The notes: generated by a model from the letters alone, not told the origin. DNA of 64,000 nt from Megaustenia siamemsis (GCA_032433765.1 JAVIAB010000139.1:46072190-46136189), one strand, 5' to 3'. Positions 46,000 to 56,799 are shown, counted from the first letter of the stretch. A program made the numbers and translations.

Positions 46000-48345
46000 C
46001 TTTATTTAATCATGTCAATGATAACAACGATGTTGTTAATGAAACGTAGACCTGATACAGAATGTGTAAATTAGCAGTAGATAGTAGTGATAGTTTTTTC
46101 GGCCCTAAAACAACAACAAAAATAGGATTCTGGAATGTGCGAACAATGGCCGCTCCGACGAAACATGCACAGGTTGCGAGCGAGATGGACAGATACGATC
46201 TAGATATTTTAGGATTAAGCGAAATGCGCTGGCCTGGAACAGGTAGGAGATCTATTGATAATAAAATAGTAGTTTTTTCTGGAAGGGAAGATGGAAAACA
46301 CCGTGAAGGAGTAGGCATAATGATGACAGACAAAGCTGCAAGAAGTTTATTAGAATGGGAACCGGTAAACAGCCGTCTGATACGAACACGATACAAAACA
46401 AAACATGGAAGACTTTCAATTATTCAATGTTATGCGCCTACTAACGAAGCTGATGATGAAGTTAAGGATGATTTTTATAACCAACTGCAACAACTTATAA
46501 ACAAAATACCAAAACACGATCTTTTAATTGTAATGGGAGACTTCAACGCCAAAGTAGGGCAAGATAACGCAGGAGTGGAACATGTGATGGGGAGAGAAGG
46601 CTGTAATACAACAAGTCAGAATGGAGAAAGATTAATAGAATTATGTTTAATAGAAAATTTAGTTATAGGTGGGACATTATTTCCACACAAAAATATTCAC
46701 AAAACAACATGGATATCTCCTGATGATAGAACATCAAATCAAATTGACCACCTATGTATTAAACAACAATTCAGATCGTCATTAATAGATGTAAGAGCAT
46801 ACAGAGGTGCTGATGTTAATAGTGACCACAACCTGTGCATTGGGAAAATAAGATTAAAATTTAGAAACCAACAGAAGAGGTCAATTACACATAAAATTGA
46901 TAGTCATAAACTGAAAGATGAAGCCATAAAGGAAAAGTTTAACATAGAGCTAAGTAATTGTTATTCAGCACTTGGTGAAATAGACTTAGATATCAATGAA
47001 ATGTGGGACTCACAGAGCAAAATACTAATGACAGCAGCAGAAGCAAGTGCTGGACTGAAGAAAATGGAAAAACGAGCTTGGATCTCAGACACCACGTGGA
47101 AATACATCAAAGAAAGAAGAGAAGCGAAGAGAGCCATGACTAATGTAAAGACAGATCTTGGAAAGGTTCTGGCAAAAGCAACATACAAAGAATTAGACAA
47201 CAAAGTGAAAAGTTCGGCAAGAAGAGATACAAGGGCTTATATAGACAACTTGGCAGAGAAAGCAGAGACAGCTGCAATTACAGGAGACAGCAGAACTCTC
47301 TATACTGTACTAAAGATGCTGACAAACACCTATACATCCAGTGGAACACCAATTCTAGACAAATCTGGATTAATGCTAACAACAAGCGCAGACATAAAAG
47401 CCCGTTGGGCGGAACACTTCAAAGAAATTCTTAACCGTCCACTACCTCACAGTTTAATAGATTTTGAAGCTGAAACACCAGCAGCAGAATTAGATGTAAA
47501 TTTAGATGACTTCACCTTGAGTGAAATAGAAACCACCTTAAAGCTAATGACCAATAACAAGGCTGCTGGAGAGGATAAGTTAACAGCTGAGATCCTCAAG
47601 GCAATTGATAGCCATAATTTAATACATCTCCAAAAAATGTTCAACATCATTTGGAAAACAGAGAAGACGCCTCATAAATGGAAAAAAGGAATCATTGTTA
47701 AGATCCCAAAAAAGGGCAATCTTAGAGATTGTAACAACTGGAGAGGCGTGACACTTTTGTCAGTTGCCTCAAAGTTATTCTGTAAAATCATCCTAAATAG
47801 AATAAAGGATTCAATAGATACAGTAATGCGTGAAGAACAGGCTGGGTTTAGAAAAGGGAGAAGCTGTCTTGACCACATTTTCACTCTACGACTTATATTG
47901 GAGGAACACATTGAAAAGCAAAAACCTTTTGTACTTAACTTCATCGACTTCAAAAAAGCATTTGATAGTATTCATAGAGATTCTTTGTTCGCCAATCAAC
48001 CACTAATATCTTCAGTAATAAAGAAAAGACGATGGTCATACGTTGGACATGTGATGAGAAGAGATAATAATCGAATAGCAAAGCAAGCCCTCATATGGGA
48101 AACAACAGGTAAAAGAAAAGAGGAAGACCCAGGGAGACACTGAGAAGAACATTGATGAGAGAGGCAAGAGCAGCAGGAATCGGCTCCCTCAATGAGATAG
48201 AACTGCTTGCACAGAACAGAGACAGATGGCGAGATTTGATAAAATATCTTTAAAAGAAAACTGCTAGAACAAAAATTCATATAGGAGAAGGTGTATCTTG
48301 GTCTACGCCCTATGGGCCGGTTACGGCTCGAAAGGTCAATAGATA
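46000..48345 (+). mobile_element. RTE-like LINE with internal deletion
   Basis: This is the longest LINE copy here. Its 3' end has the family motif GGCCGGTTACGGCTCGAAAG and then a GATA repeat. Compared with other copies, coding sequence between the RT start and the C-terminal tail is missing. It lies in a KDM4 intron, antisense to that gene, and is followed within 60 bases by an inverted SINE. Confidence 0.9.
46062..48143 (+). CDS. RTE-like LINE ORF: APE endonuclease and partial reverse transcriptase
   Basis: The 693-residue frame starts with an apurinic-like endonuclease: WNVRTM, DILGLSEMRWPG, YAPTNEAD, LLIVMGDFNAKVG, and SDHNLCIGKIR near residue 260. RT follows: AGEDKLTAEILKAI, PKKGNLRDCNNWRGVTLLS, EEQAGFRKGRSCLDHI, and the motif-A block FIDFKKAFDSIHR. 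Directly after HRDSLF it jumps to ANQPLISSVIKKRRW, the C-terminal tail, so the YADD catalytic box and thumb are deleted. Near its end the frame slips (GKRKEEDPGRH instead of GKRKRGRPRET) because one A is missing from a run of five. The element cannot encode an active RT. Confidence 0.92.
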   Translation: MCKLAVDSSDSFFGPKTTTKIGFWNVRTMAAPTKHAQVASEMDRYDLDILGLSEMRWPGTGRRSIDNKIVVFSGREDGKHREGVGIMMTDKAARSLLEWEPVNSRLIRTRYKTKHGRLSIIQCYAPTNEADDEVKDDFYNQLQQLINKIPKHDLLIVMGDFNAKVGQDNAGVEHVMGREGCNTTSQNGERLIELCLIENLVIGGTLFPHKNIHKTTWISPDDRTSNQIDHLCIKQQFRSSLIDVRAYRGADVNSDHNLCIGKIRLKFRNQQKRSITHKIDSHKLKDEAIKEKFNIELSNCYSALGEIDLDINEMWDSQSKILMTAAEASAGLKKMEKRAWISDTTWKYIKERREAKRAMTNVKTDLGKVLAKATYKELDNKVKSSARRDTRAYIDNLAEKAETAAITGDSRTLYTVLKMLTNTYTSSGTPILDKSGLMLTTSADIKARWAEHFKEILNRPLPHSLIDFEAETPAAELDVNLDDFTLSEIETTLKLMTNNKAAGEDKLTAEILKAIDSHNLIHLQKMFNIIWKTEKTPHKWKKGIIVKIPKKGNLRDCNNWRGVTLLSVASKLFCKIILNRIKDSIDTVMREEQAGFRKGRSCLDHIFTLRLILEEHIEKQKPFVLNFIDFKKAFDSIHRDSLFANQPLISSVIKKRRWSYVGHVMRRDNNRIAKQALIWETTGKRKEEDPGRH

Positions 48346-48390
48346 GATAGAATGATAATATCAAGAATATTTCAGTTGTTTTTAACATTC

Positions 48391-48682
48391 TTCTCTTGTT
48401 AGTAAAGAAAAAAAATGTAATGAGTCCCCGCCACGCCAAGTGGCGTATAGGGAATATGGTGTTAGTGACAATAAATTTTACAGGCCTTCAGCACATGATT
48501 TTTGGGGTAATGTGGTCGGTATTACGCCCGTGCCGCTTTACTTTCCCAGAAAAAATCCAGCACCCATTTTTAAGGTTGGGTGAAACCGGAAACCGTCGTT
48601 TGGGGGTCGAACCCTACCTCTTGTCCTTTGTAGTCCAGTTCACTAACCACTGAGCTATCGCGGCTCCCTTCTCTTGTTAGTA
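48391..48682 (-). mobile_element. tRNA-derived SINE, full length, inverted, with target duplication
   Basis: It matches the SINE at 14560 on the opposite strand, with the tRNA head at the right (CACTGAGCTATCGCGGCTCC). A 14-bp target duplication TTCTCTTGTTAGTA lies at 48391-48404 and 48669-48682. The insert is about 48405-48668 and sits just after the RTE element's tail. Confidence 0.93.
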
Positions 48683-48828
48683 CGTACTTATTTCATTATT
48701 GCAGCAAAAAGCAGTTAGAATCATGCATCTTCTCAGATTTATTTTGTGTTTGCCCATCATCCCACAATATGTATTTTTGGCCGTATCTCTTTTAATTCAC
48801 ATTTCAATAAGAGAATGCAAAAATAAAT

Positions 48829-49370
48829 GTCTATTGACCTTTCGAGCCGTAACCGGCCCATAGGGCGTAGACCAAGATACACCTTCTCCTATATGAATTT
48901 TTGTTCTAGCAGTTTTCTTTTAAAGATATTTTATCAAATCTCGCCATCTGTCTCTGTTCTGTGCAAGCAGTTCTATCTCATTGAGGGAGCCGACTCCTGC
49001 TGCTCTTGCCTCTCTCATCAATGTTCTTCTCAGTGTCTCCGTGGGTCTTCCTCTTTTTCTTTTACCTGTTGTTTCCCATATGAGGGCTTGCTTTGCTATT
49101 CGATTATTATCTCTTCTCATCACATGTCCAACGTATGACCATCGTCTTTTCTTTATTACTGAAGATATTAGTGGTTGATTGGCGATTTCTCTAATTTCCT
49201 CGTTTGTTTTGAATTCGTTCCATGCTATACCAAGTATTTTCCTTAGACATTTATTTTCGAATGCGTTCAACTTTGTTTCTATATCTCTTGTTGTTTTCCA
49301 GCTTTCACACGCATACGTAAGGGTTGATAGTACATTTGATTTTAATAGCCTAAGTAAAAATAAATGTAAT
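48829..49370 (-). mobile_element. RTE-like LINE 3' tail, inverted
   Basis: The minus strand encodes LRLLKSNVLSTLTYACESW, NAFENKCLRKILGIAWNEF, RRWSYVGHVMRRDNNRIAK and GKRKRGRPTETLRRTLM. It is 5'-truncated. Its last 350 bases are nearly identical, in inverse orientation, to 47991-48345 only about 480 bases away. Confidence 0.93.
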
Positions 49371-49469
49371 ATGATAAAATTCATAACAAATATTGATGTT
49401 GATAATGCACTTTTTTTAACAAAGTAAAAGAACCATAAACGCAGAATGGTTTTAGGCAGCTAAGCTAAT

Positions 49470-49730
49470 AAAGAGATAAGACAAACTACATCCTTCCAGC
49501 AAAAGCTTTCATCAGATACAAAACAAAAAATATACAAAGATCAACATGACAAGATATTCTAAGATAACAAAAATTTAAACACAAAAGTCAAACACTTATC
49601 TGAAGATTGAAAACGGCAGAAAGAAACTGTGACCAAAATTTAGAATATCTATTATCTATGTATATTTTTTTTTATACTTGATGAAGGCTTTTGCTGAAAC
49701 ATAATTTGTCCCGTGTCTCTATTAGTTTCT
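49470..49730. mobile_element. inverted pair of Penelope-type terminal motifs
   Basis: 49470-49543 and 49655-49730 are diverged inverted copies about 70 bases long. Each contains a hammerhead-like core: CTGATGAAAGCTTTTGCTGG on minus at 49491-49514 and CTTGATGAAGGCTTTTGCTG then AAAC on plus at 49678-49701. The consensus resembles CTGATGAAGGCTTTTGC and CGAAAC of Penelope-like terminal repeats. Both cores have substitutions, so activity is doubtful. Confidence 0.5.
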
Positions 49731-49884
49731 TTGCTTCATGCCATTCTGTGTTTATTTGACATGTTCTCTACAGCTCTACTCACAGCCCTGCATTGTATTT
49801 AATATTTTATATTTGTGGTTATCTCCAAAAGTAACATGCCAGACTTTTCATACAAACATTTACACTTATAAATAATTTACTCAC

Positions 49885-50004
49885 TGTGTAGACATCTTGA
49901 ATGTTAACTTTACGGAAAGTTGCACCATAGAGTGCTCCATCTAGCCATTTAATTCGCACATGCTCTCCTTTCTGTGGTGGACCATCTTTCACACAGTCTC
50001 GGCC
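49885..50004 (-). CDS. KDM4: KDM4-type gene, Tudor domain exon
   Basis: It follows TTTTTCTACAG and ends ACA|GTGAGT. The exon reads GRDCVKDGPPQKGEHVRIKW, then LDGALYGATFRKV and NIQDVYT. It corresponds to human KDM4A [30 protein letters not shown]. The tryptophan and tyrosine matching the human aromatic-cage residues W967 and Y973, which bind methylated histone lysine, are both present. 120 bases, phase 0 at both ends. Confidence 0.94.
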
Positions 50005-50139
50005 CTGTAGAAAAATGAAAGTAGTAAAACTTTATACAATAGTTAATGCTGAATATTTAACAGGTGAAAATCTAATGAAATTTATATTCCTGAAAAGTGG
50101 TATGAAAGCTCCACATCAATGCAAACAAAATCACCACAG

Positions 50140-50455
50140 GCTTTGAGAATGTTTCTCTTTGAATATGTTGTTTCTTTGAGGCTTTGCCCTCCCCCAAACT
50201 CTAGGTAGCTAAATTCAATGTCTAGGTATCCTGGGTTATAAAAAAACAATAGGCCTTGTGAATACATAGCACACTTGCCCTTACAGCAGTTAAGTCTGAA
50301 ATAGCAGGCCAGAATGGCCACTGTCTAAGCAAAATTGTGAAGCAATTTTTAAAAATTGACCCATGCAGAAGAATGATGTGCAGGGCAGAAAGGTAAATTT
50401 CAACACCTTCAACCAGTGACACACATCCACTTAACAGGTAAACACTAAAGAAGAA
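50140..50455 (+). mobile_element. SINE-like repeat in KDM4 intron
   Basis: Shares TAGGTAGCTAAATTCAATGT, GGCCACTGTCTAAGCAAAAT, and an end CAGTGACACACATCCAC with the copies at 32776 and 33590. The head is not clear. Confidence 0.6.
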
Positions 50456-50967
50456 ACATGATTCTTCTTCCTCCTTTTAACTTTCTCTGCACTACAGTTC
50501 TCTCTACATTTTCTAAGCTGTTCGGTGCTATTTATGAAAAAAAATGAATTAAATAAACAAACAGGTCATGTAATTCTCTCAGTTGGCTTCTACATACAGT
50601 GTATGTTCTATCCAGCACCACCATCTTTATCATATCTCTTTATCTACCGATATTTGCCTGGCATGTTCCAATAGTTCTAAAATAGTACTTTGTCAAACCA
50701 TTTACAACAAATTATTCAGGGCAAGCAAGCATCCACTGTTGAAATTTTATATCTTCGTGACCTTCCTCATTTTAAACAGAAGAATATTGCTGAATTTTCA
50801 CAGGAGATGTCTAGACATAATTTAGATACTGTTGGTATCTTTCCCAACATCTGGAAATAGGACTTAGTCATGATGGAAGAAACTATCAAAGGAAGAAATA
50901 GAGTGAAAAAATAATAAAAACGAGAAAGTAAATGAGAAAGTGATATTAGAGATAGAATAAAATTTAC

Positions 50968-51338
50968 CTCTATATCTTCTGGCAACAAATCTTCACTGTA
51001 AGAACCATCATCAAAGTCCACCTCATAGAGTCTACATCTCACAACATCAATAATTTTCCCCCATAGAACCTTTTATTTTTATGCTTGGCTACGACTCTAT
51101 CTCCCCTGATAAGGTCTGAAAGCTCCTCCTGCTGACGTCCCTCATGTCGATTATGTGGAGAAAGGTGCTTGAGACAGGACACATAAATAGGTATTGGCCA
51201 GTCACTGATTTCAAATTTAACACCAGCTGCATAACCACAGGTAACATGAAATGATTTTGTGCATCTTCCAATGGAACACTGGACACAAGCCGTCGGGTGT
51301 GAGGGATTTAATCCAAATGTAACACAAAGACTACACCT
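50968..51338 (-). CDS. KDM4: KDM4-type gene, second half of extended PHD and first Tudor strands (one-base frameshift)
   Basis: After CTTTCATTTCAG the exon reads RCSLCVTFG, CVQCSIGRCTKSFHVTC, YAAGVKFEISDWP and CLKH, the zinc-binding second half of the extended PHD. It continues with the Tudor start GDRVVAKHKNKRFYGG. The frame then breaks; the next frame reads KIIDVVRCRLYEVDFDDGSY, SEDLLPEDIE up to GAG|GTAAAT. The exon is 371 bases, one short of the 372 needed for its phase-0 ends. The missing base lies in a run of five G at 51058-51062, where six would restore the frame. All zinc-ligand cysteines and histidines I expect are present. Probably an assembly error. Confidence 0.93.
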
Positions 51339-51358
51339 CTGAAATGAAAGAAAATATG

Positions 51359-51360
<2 letters not shown>

Positions 51361-51415
<55 letters not shown>
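51361..51415. repeat. (TA)n microsatellite beside a KDM4 splice acceptor
   Basis: About 27 TA units end roughly 22 bases upstream (on the minus strand) of the acceptor at 51339, so the repeat borders the branch-point and pyrimidine-tract region. Confidence 0.95.
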
Positions 51416-51418
<3 letters not shown>

Positions 51419-52389
51419 TATACACATTAACAATCATTAATGTTGCAACTATTTCATTGAAAAATTAAAGGAGAAAAGTCTCAATGATATTCACTACAAT
51501 TAACTTTTTATACATATCATAGAAAGTTTTAAGAAGTGTACTTTACTCTTTCTATGTTCTTTATCTTTAGTAATTAATATTAATGTTTCTCTTTCTTCAG
51601 ATGATAATAACAGGACAAGTCTTTGTGGCACACCTGAAGAGTGGTAGTGTTTGCAAATGCTGCATGACTAGTGCAGTGATATCTGAAGCAACTTAGTGAA
51701 TTTATAAATAGACAAGCATCAGTTTAGTTTACTGTAGGTTGATTTTGTTTAAAAGTATGATGAATTTAGAGTGTAATTCAAGCTTTAAAAATTATTATAT
51801 GAATGCTCATAGCATTTCAGCTTTAGATAAATGCATTTTTTTCAAAGTGTGGCTTCAATCTGCATAAAATGCCAAAGAAATAATTTTGTTCGTAAATTTA
51901 TGACATGCAAATGAACTGTAAATTAATATATATAGAAAAGGAATTAATTTTAGTAGCAATTCAAGCCCAAAATATCAGATATCAGGACAATGATCCCACA
52001 ATACATCTAGATAAATGAAATTTCATGTTAATCTCAAACAGTTGAACACCTGTATCCCTGATTTTTTTTTTTTTAAACTTACTTCATATCAAATTTAATG
52101 TATGATGTCATAAATGTGGATTAAATATGCACTTTTTCCACCAGAACTATGTGTAAAAGGTTATTAAAAAAATTTTTTTTTTTTTTTTTTTTTAAAAGGT
52201 TATAAGAATGTGTAAATAAATGCTAATGTCAGATATTATAAATAAGATAACATTATTTACTGACCAAACTGCCCACAATTTCACATGTCTGCTCTATACA
52301 TATGTGAACACCTGCTCTTTAAAACTTAATTAGTTTCATGCAAGTGTGACGTTATATATGGAACTCTCTCCCACAAAGTATGACAAGAA
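51416..52389. other. KDM4 intron, nothing recognised
   Basis: AT-rich intronic sequence with A/T runs (for example near 52170-52195). No repeat family recognised. Confidence 0.4.
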
Positions 52390-53010
52390 TATTTGTCTAG
52401 CCTGTCATTTCTGGAAAAAATTGTACCTGGACTATATAATTTATATTACGATCCGCTTAATTCACAATATTTTATCTTTCATATTAACATTTTGAATCTA
52501 GAACTGTTTATAAAACAGAACAGTTTACTCATTTCTGTGAGCTTGGAGCGCTTCAATTTTGTGAAATTTTGTATCTGGAGTAGAACTATGTCTTTGTGCT
52601 CGTTACGCTGGTGTCGTTATGCTGGTGTTCATGAGTGATATTAATAATATCTTAAGATCTGCTTAATTCATGACATTTAATCTCCCATAATAACATTTTG
52701 AATCTATATTTGTTTATACAACTATACAATTTAATAGTTTTGGCGCGTAAAAGCGAAAGTCATAACTCTCTTGATCGTTTTAATTTTGTTAAATTTTAAT
52801 TTGAAGTTGAGATGTATTTATGTGCTCACAGCGCTGATAAAATTGAAAGTCATAATACTGGGCCTTTAAACAGCAATTGTTATTTAAACAAATTTGTGAA
52901 TGAACTGATGTCGACGACGTTATATAAACAATAATTGTTTTTATAGTGAGAATGTGGGAAAATCTAATGAAAGAAGTCCTGAATGTGAGGTTAGAAACAA
53001 GCATCAACAT
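52390..53010. repeat. two direct copies of an unnamed AT-rich repeat
   Basis: 52440-52620 and 52660-52840 share CTTAATTCA, AACATTTTGAATCTA, TGTTTATA and a TTTTAATTTTGT-like block. A third copy lies inverted at 58845-59130 (AACATAGATTCAAAATGTTA, ACAATTATTGTTTATATA). No coding content; probably a non-autonomous transposon family. Confidence 0.6.
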
Positions 53011-53039
53011 TTTTTTCAGGAGATGGGGCTCATTTGCAT

Positions 53040-53480
53040 AATATTAGAGCCTATTTTGTGTCAATGTGACTTAGATTCCTGTATGGTGCAGAAACATGAA
53101 CATTAGACAAGAAAATGGAACAGAAAATTGAAGTCTTTGAAATGTGGATTTACAGAAAAATAGGAAGAATTGGATGGAAAGAAATGAAAACAAATTATGA
53201 AGTCTTAAAACAACTAAAAATGAAAAGATAACTATTAAACACAATTCAAACAAGACAAATGAGATTACTGGGGCATGTTAAAAGACACATTAGCCTACTA
53301 AAGGTAATCTTGGAAGGGAAAATACAAGGTAAAAGAGGCAGCCAAGACTAACATAGATGAAGAACATCAAAAGATGGACAAATCAGCCTATGACAATCTA
53401 CACCATCAAAGCAAGAAAGAGAGCGGATTGGCACTCCATGTGGCCAAACTTCAATGCGGAGATGGCACTCAATAAATGAA
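53040..53480 (+). mobile_element. LINE 3' tail, third RTE-like family
   Basis: Frames read DKKMEQKIEVFEMWIYRKIG, RIGWKEMKTNYEVLKQLKMK, NTIQTRQMRLLGHVKRH and VILEGKIQGKRG, then a RWHSINE end. A decayed copy is at 61600-61880. Stops are scattered. Confidence 0.8.
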
Positions 53481-53519
53481 ATCTAAATCGCAACCAAGTT
53501 TTGAACTTATGTTGTGATA

Positions 53520-53720
53520 ATTAAATGGTTAGTGTATTTATCAATTGACCAGGTGGTACAGTATTAAAGCCCAATTGTAAAGAATATTTTTAAGACTGAC
53601 ACACAGGTTCAGGGTTTGCTTAGCCCTTGTAAAATGATACTAGAAATTTTCTAACACAGAGTGGGTTAGCCTGGCATGACCACATCATCAGTCATCAAAT
53701 GTGTAATTGGTCATTCTCAC
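53520..53720 (+). mobile_element. degenerate tRNA-derived SINE
   Basis: The head AAATGGTTAGTGTATTTATC and TATTAAAGCCC is a decayed tRNA-like start, followed by GGTTCAGGGTTTGCTTAGCC. Similar to 44135-44370. Confidence 0.5.
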
Positions 53721-54401
53721 TGTCTACACTATTTGCTGGAGTGATACTGATTTTTCATGAATTAATTTAACATGTTAGTTCTATATAAAATAGGCTAATT
53801 TGAAAACTCTGTTATGCAGCTGATCAAAATAACCTAACTTAATTAATCCCTTTACAGCAGAGCATTAAGAAATCTTAATTTCAGAGTTCTCAGTTTTAAT
53901 TTCTTTTTTTTTTTTCAATAACAAAGAGAGTTTTTGACTGCCATTTATACAAAGTGTAGTCTGAGACATATCTGACTTAAATACCTCCACATTTGACGAG
54001 TAAATGTAGGTCACATGTAGAAGTTGTGTAACTATGCATGGAGTTGGCACATTTAAAAAAAAAAGGAGTGAAGCATCAGCAAAATGCTGTGTTGAAAAAA
54101 TAATGTTTCTTTTTACAGAAATAAATGCATTGCTTGATTGCCCTGAGTAGTAACAGTTCACCCAAATTCAATAGCAATGTTGACAAAGATGTATTCCAGT
54201 ACTAATAGAGCATTGTATTACTGTTTTGTATATATAATTTCTATGGAAAACTGGATCAAGACAACAAGGCATGTTTAGAAACTTATTAACTTTCTGAAAA
54301 ATAAATAAATGTAAATTGGTTTTAAAAATTACATTTTTATTAAAAATCAAGTATATACAAAACAATAATGCATTATGTCTTAATTTCTCCCCACAGTTGA
54401 A

Positions 54402-54408
<7 letters not shown>

Positions 54409-54477
<69 letters not shown>
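54409..54477. repeat. (TA)n microsatellite
   Basis: Uninterrupted TA repeat of about 34 units in a KDM4 intron. Confidence 0.96.
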
Positions 54478-54479
<2 letters not shown>

Positions 54480-54802
54480 GCAAGGAGTAGTTGCAGTGAT
54501 GTAGTCGTTACATCTATATTGGAAGGGTTTGTAAGTTTGACATTGCTATTGAATGGAATATCACAATAATTAAAGCTTGCTGATCCAATGTCCTGACAAT
54601 GAATTAAAGCACCTTCAAAGCAGATAAAGAACAGAAGAAATTGTTATGCTCTGGCAATACTGCCAAATTCATTCAAGGGTACTGCTATTTTAACTTATCA
54701 CAGTCAATGTTCATAAAACTACAGTAAATGAATATTAAATCAGAATCTTGCATGATTTTTGCAAACAAATTCCCATACTACAAAAACAAAATGTCAACTT
54801 AC

Positions 54803-54967
54803 CAGCTTGTATCTGCCCACACCAATTTTGGAGATATCTATGGGCGTTCTCTTCCTGACATTGACAAAGCTAGCTTCCCCAATGGCCAGGGTACACACTA
54901 TATGTGCCCACTGCCCATCTATAGTTGGCTTCAGAGCACCCCCTCGCAAACAGCACAATGAACAGAA
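54803..54967 (-). CDS. KDM4: KDM4-type gene, first half of extended PHD
   Basis: It follows ATCTCTTCCAG and ends CTG|GTAAGT. The exon reads FCSLCCLRGGALKPT, DGQWAHIVCTLAIGEASFVN and RTPIDISKIGVGRYKL. It corresponds to human CCLCNLRGGALKQT, WAHVICA, FINV and RTKIDV, with the zinc-ligand C-x2-C, H and C in place. It is 165 bases in phase 0, joining the exon at 51338 as KL|RC, like human KLKC. Confidence 0.95.
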
Positions 54968-55407
54968 CTGGAAGAGATATCAAATGAATTTTATACATTT
55001 TGAAATGAAAGCACTAATAATGTAAACATTTCTACTGTAAACATTATTCCATCAATATTTCTGTATTATAATAATAATATAACAAAAGTATTGGAACACC
55101 ACTTTTAAAACACAACAGACAACTTTTTAAAATCTTAAGTGAGTATAATGATAGTTAAAACCTGAATCTTTGGTCAAATCAAGATTCATAATTCTAAAAT
55201 AGTATAAGTCTTGAATTTTATTTCATGTTTTATTATATACATGTTAAAGTGGGATTCAGTAATTACTCTTTCTTTTTTCAGTTTATAAACATTAACACAC
55301 AAAACAAATTATATTTAATCTAGTTATAACAACAGTTTGTAGTGGGTGGTATAAGATGTATTAATGTGTAGTGATGCATTTAAAAGGAATTGAAGTCAAC
55401 GATCACA
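54968..55407. other. KDM4 intron, nothing recognised
   Basis: AT-rich, no frame or repeat recognised. Confidence 0.4.
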
Positions 55408-56200
55408 AAATAAACAATTTGCAATATGCGTTTGACAGTCTTAATATTAGATTCAGAGAATGAACTACAAGAAATGATAAGACATAATAGTAAAAGAAAG
55501 CAACAAGAAAGGTGTCAGTCTAAATAGTAAGAATATAAAAGTAACGGTCATAAGGAAGAAACAATCATCACCATCATGCAGCATAAAAATAAACAGGACA
55601 AATCTGAAACAAGTGCAATGAGCCAAATACTTGGACACAACAATAACATGAGATGAAAGATGCACCACAGAAATAAAAATCAGAATAGCTCAGGCCAAAA
55701 TATCATTTCAGAAAATGAAAAACTTCTTGTGCAACAAGTCTATGTCAATAGAAGTGAGAGAGTTCATCAGTGCTATATAGAGTCAATTCTGACCTATGGA
55801 AGCGAATCATGGACAGTAGACAAACAAATGAAAAGACAATTAGAGGCCACAGAGATGGGATTTCTCAGAAGAATGTTGAAAGTTCCCTAGACAGCTAAAA
55901 AGACCAATGAGGAAATTCTCAAAGAGGCCAACACAAAAATGGAGCTCCTAAAAAGCATCACAAAGAAACAATCACATTTTTTTTGGGCACATCATGAGAA
56001 GAGGAAAGTTAGAATACTTGGTTACAACTGGCAAAATACAGGGAAAAAGAAATCATGGATGACAACGAGAGAAGATACTAGATAGCTTGGTGTCATGGCA
56101 TGAAAAACAGTCAACAACAAAATAGATATTATGCACTGTGGATAGAAGACTGTGGAAGGACATGATCGCCAACATCAACCAGTATGGCACATGATGGTGC
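55408..56200 (+). mobile_element. LINE fragment, reverse transcriptase C-terminal part
   Basis: The plus strand shows ENELQEM-like, TSDGRC-like and IESILTYGSESWTVDKQMK, then LEATEMGFLRRMLKVP and a GHIMRR-like end. It is the same family as 2133-2960 and 31671-32090, frameshifted and interrupted. It is antisense to KDM4. Confidence 0.82.
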
Positions 56201-56280
56201 ATTTATGCCTCTTCTTAGCATTCAATAGTTGAACAGACATGGGTGCATTTGTGTTAATAGTTTACAGCAAATTCCTAATA

Positions 56281-56708
56281 TACCGGGTGTCTGAAAAAGA
56301 ATGTACCCCCTTCTTTATTTTCTATTCCACATGATCAATATGTGCAAAGACTTGTAAAGAAGCACTGATTGTTACTGAAGCATAAAAGTTTATGTTGAAA
56401 TGACCAGCCGTATGCATACACACAGATTTTGATGGAACAGAGAGATCAGAACAATGAAGCATTTGATGCTGTTACAAGAGACACGTTGAATCCAGTATGG
56501 AAGAAAATGGACTATTGACTATATATTCTGCTGTGTCACGAAGGGCGCCCTATTGAACATGTAAGGTAAAATAAAAAAAAAAAAATAAAGTTATTACATT
56601 ACCTTAAGTAATTAAGTATAAAAAGGATCCTCATAATCCTGGGGGGGCGGGGGGCGCTGCTGACAATAATTTATTGAAAAGGGTACATTCTTTTTCGGAC
56701 ACACCATG
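56281..56708 (+). mobile_element. mariner-like deletion derivative
   Basis: The ends GGGTGTCTGAAAAAGAATGT and, read inward from the right, GGTGTGTCCGAAAAAGAATG are terminal inverted repeats of about 25 bases. The interior keeps a transposase C-terminus, read as VTRDTLNPVWKKMDY and GRPIEHV, without the catalytic domain. It is about 430 bp. Confidence 0.75.
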
Positions 56709-56799
56709 TGTGTCTTTTAAAAAAGACTTTCAGTCTTCAGTATGGATAGATTTGCATAACAATTTTGCCTGGACAGCAACAATTTTAGCCTACTTTTTT

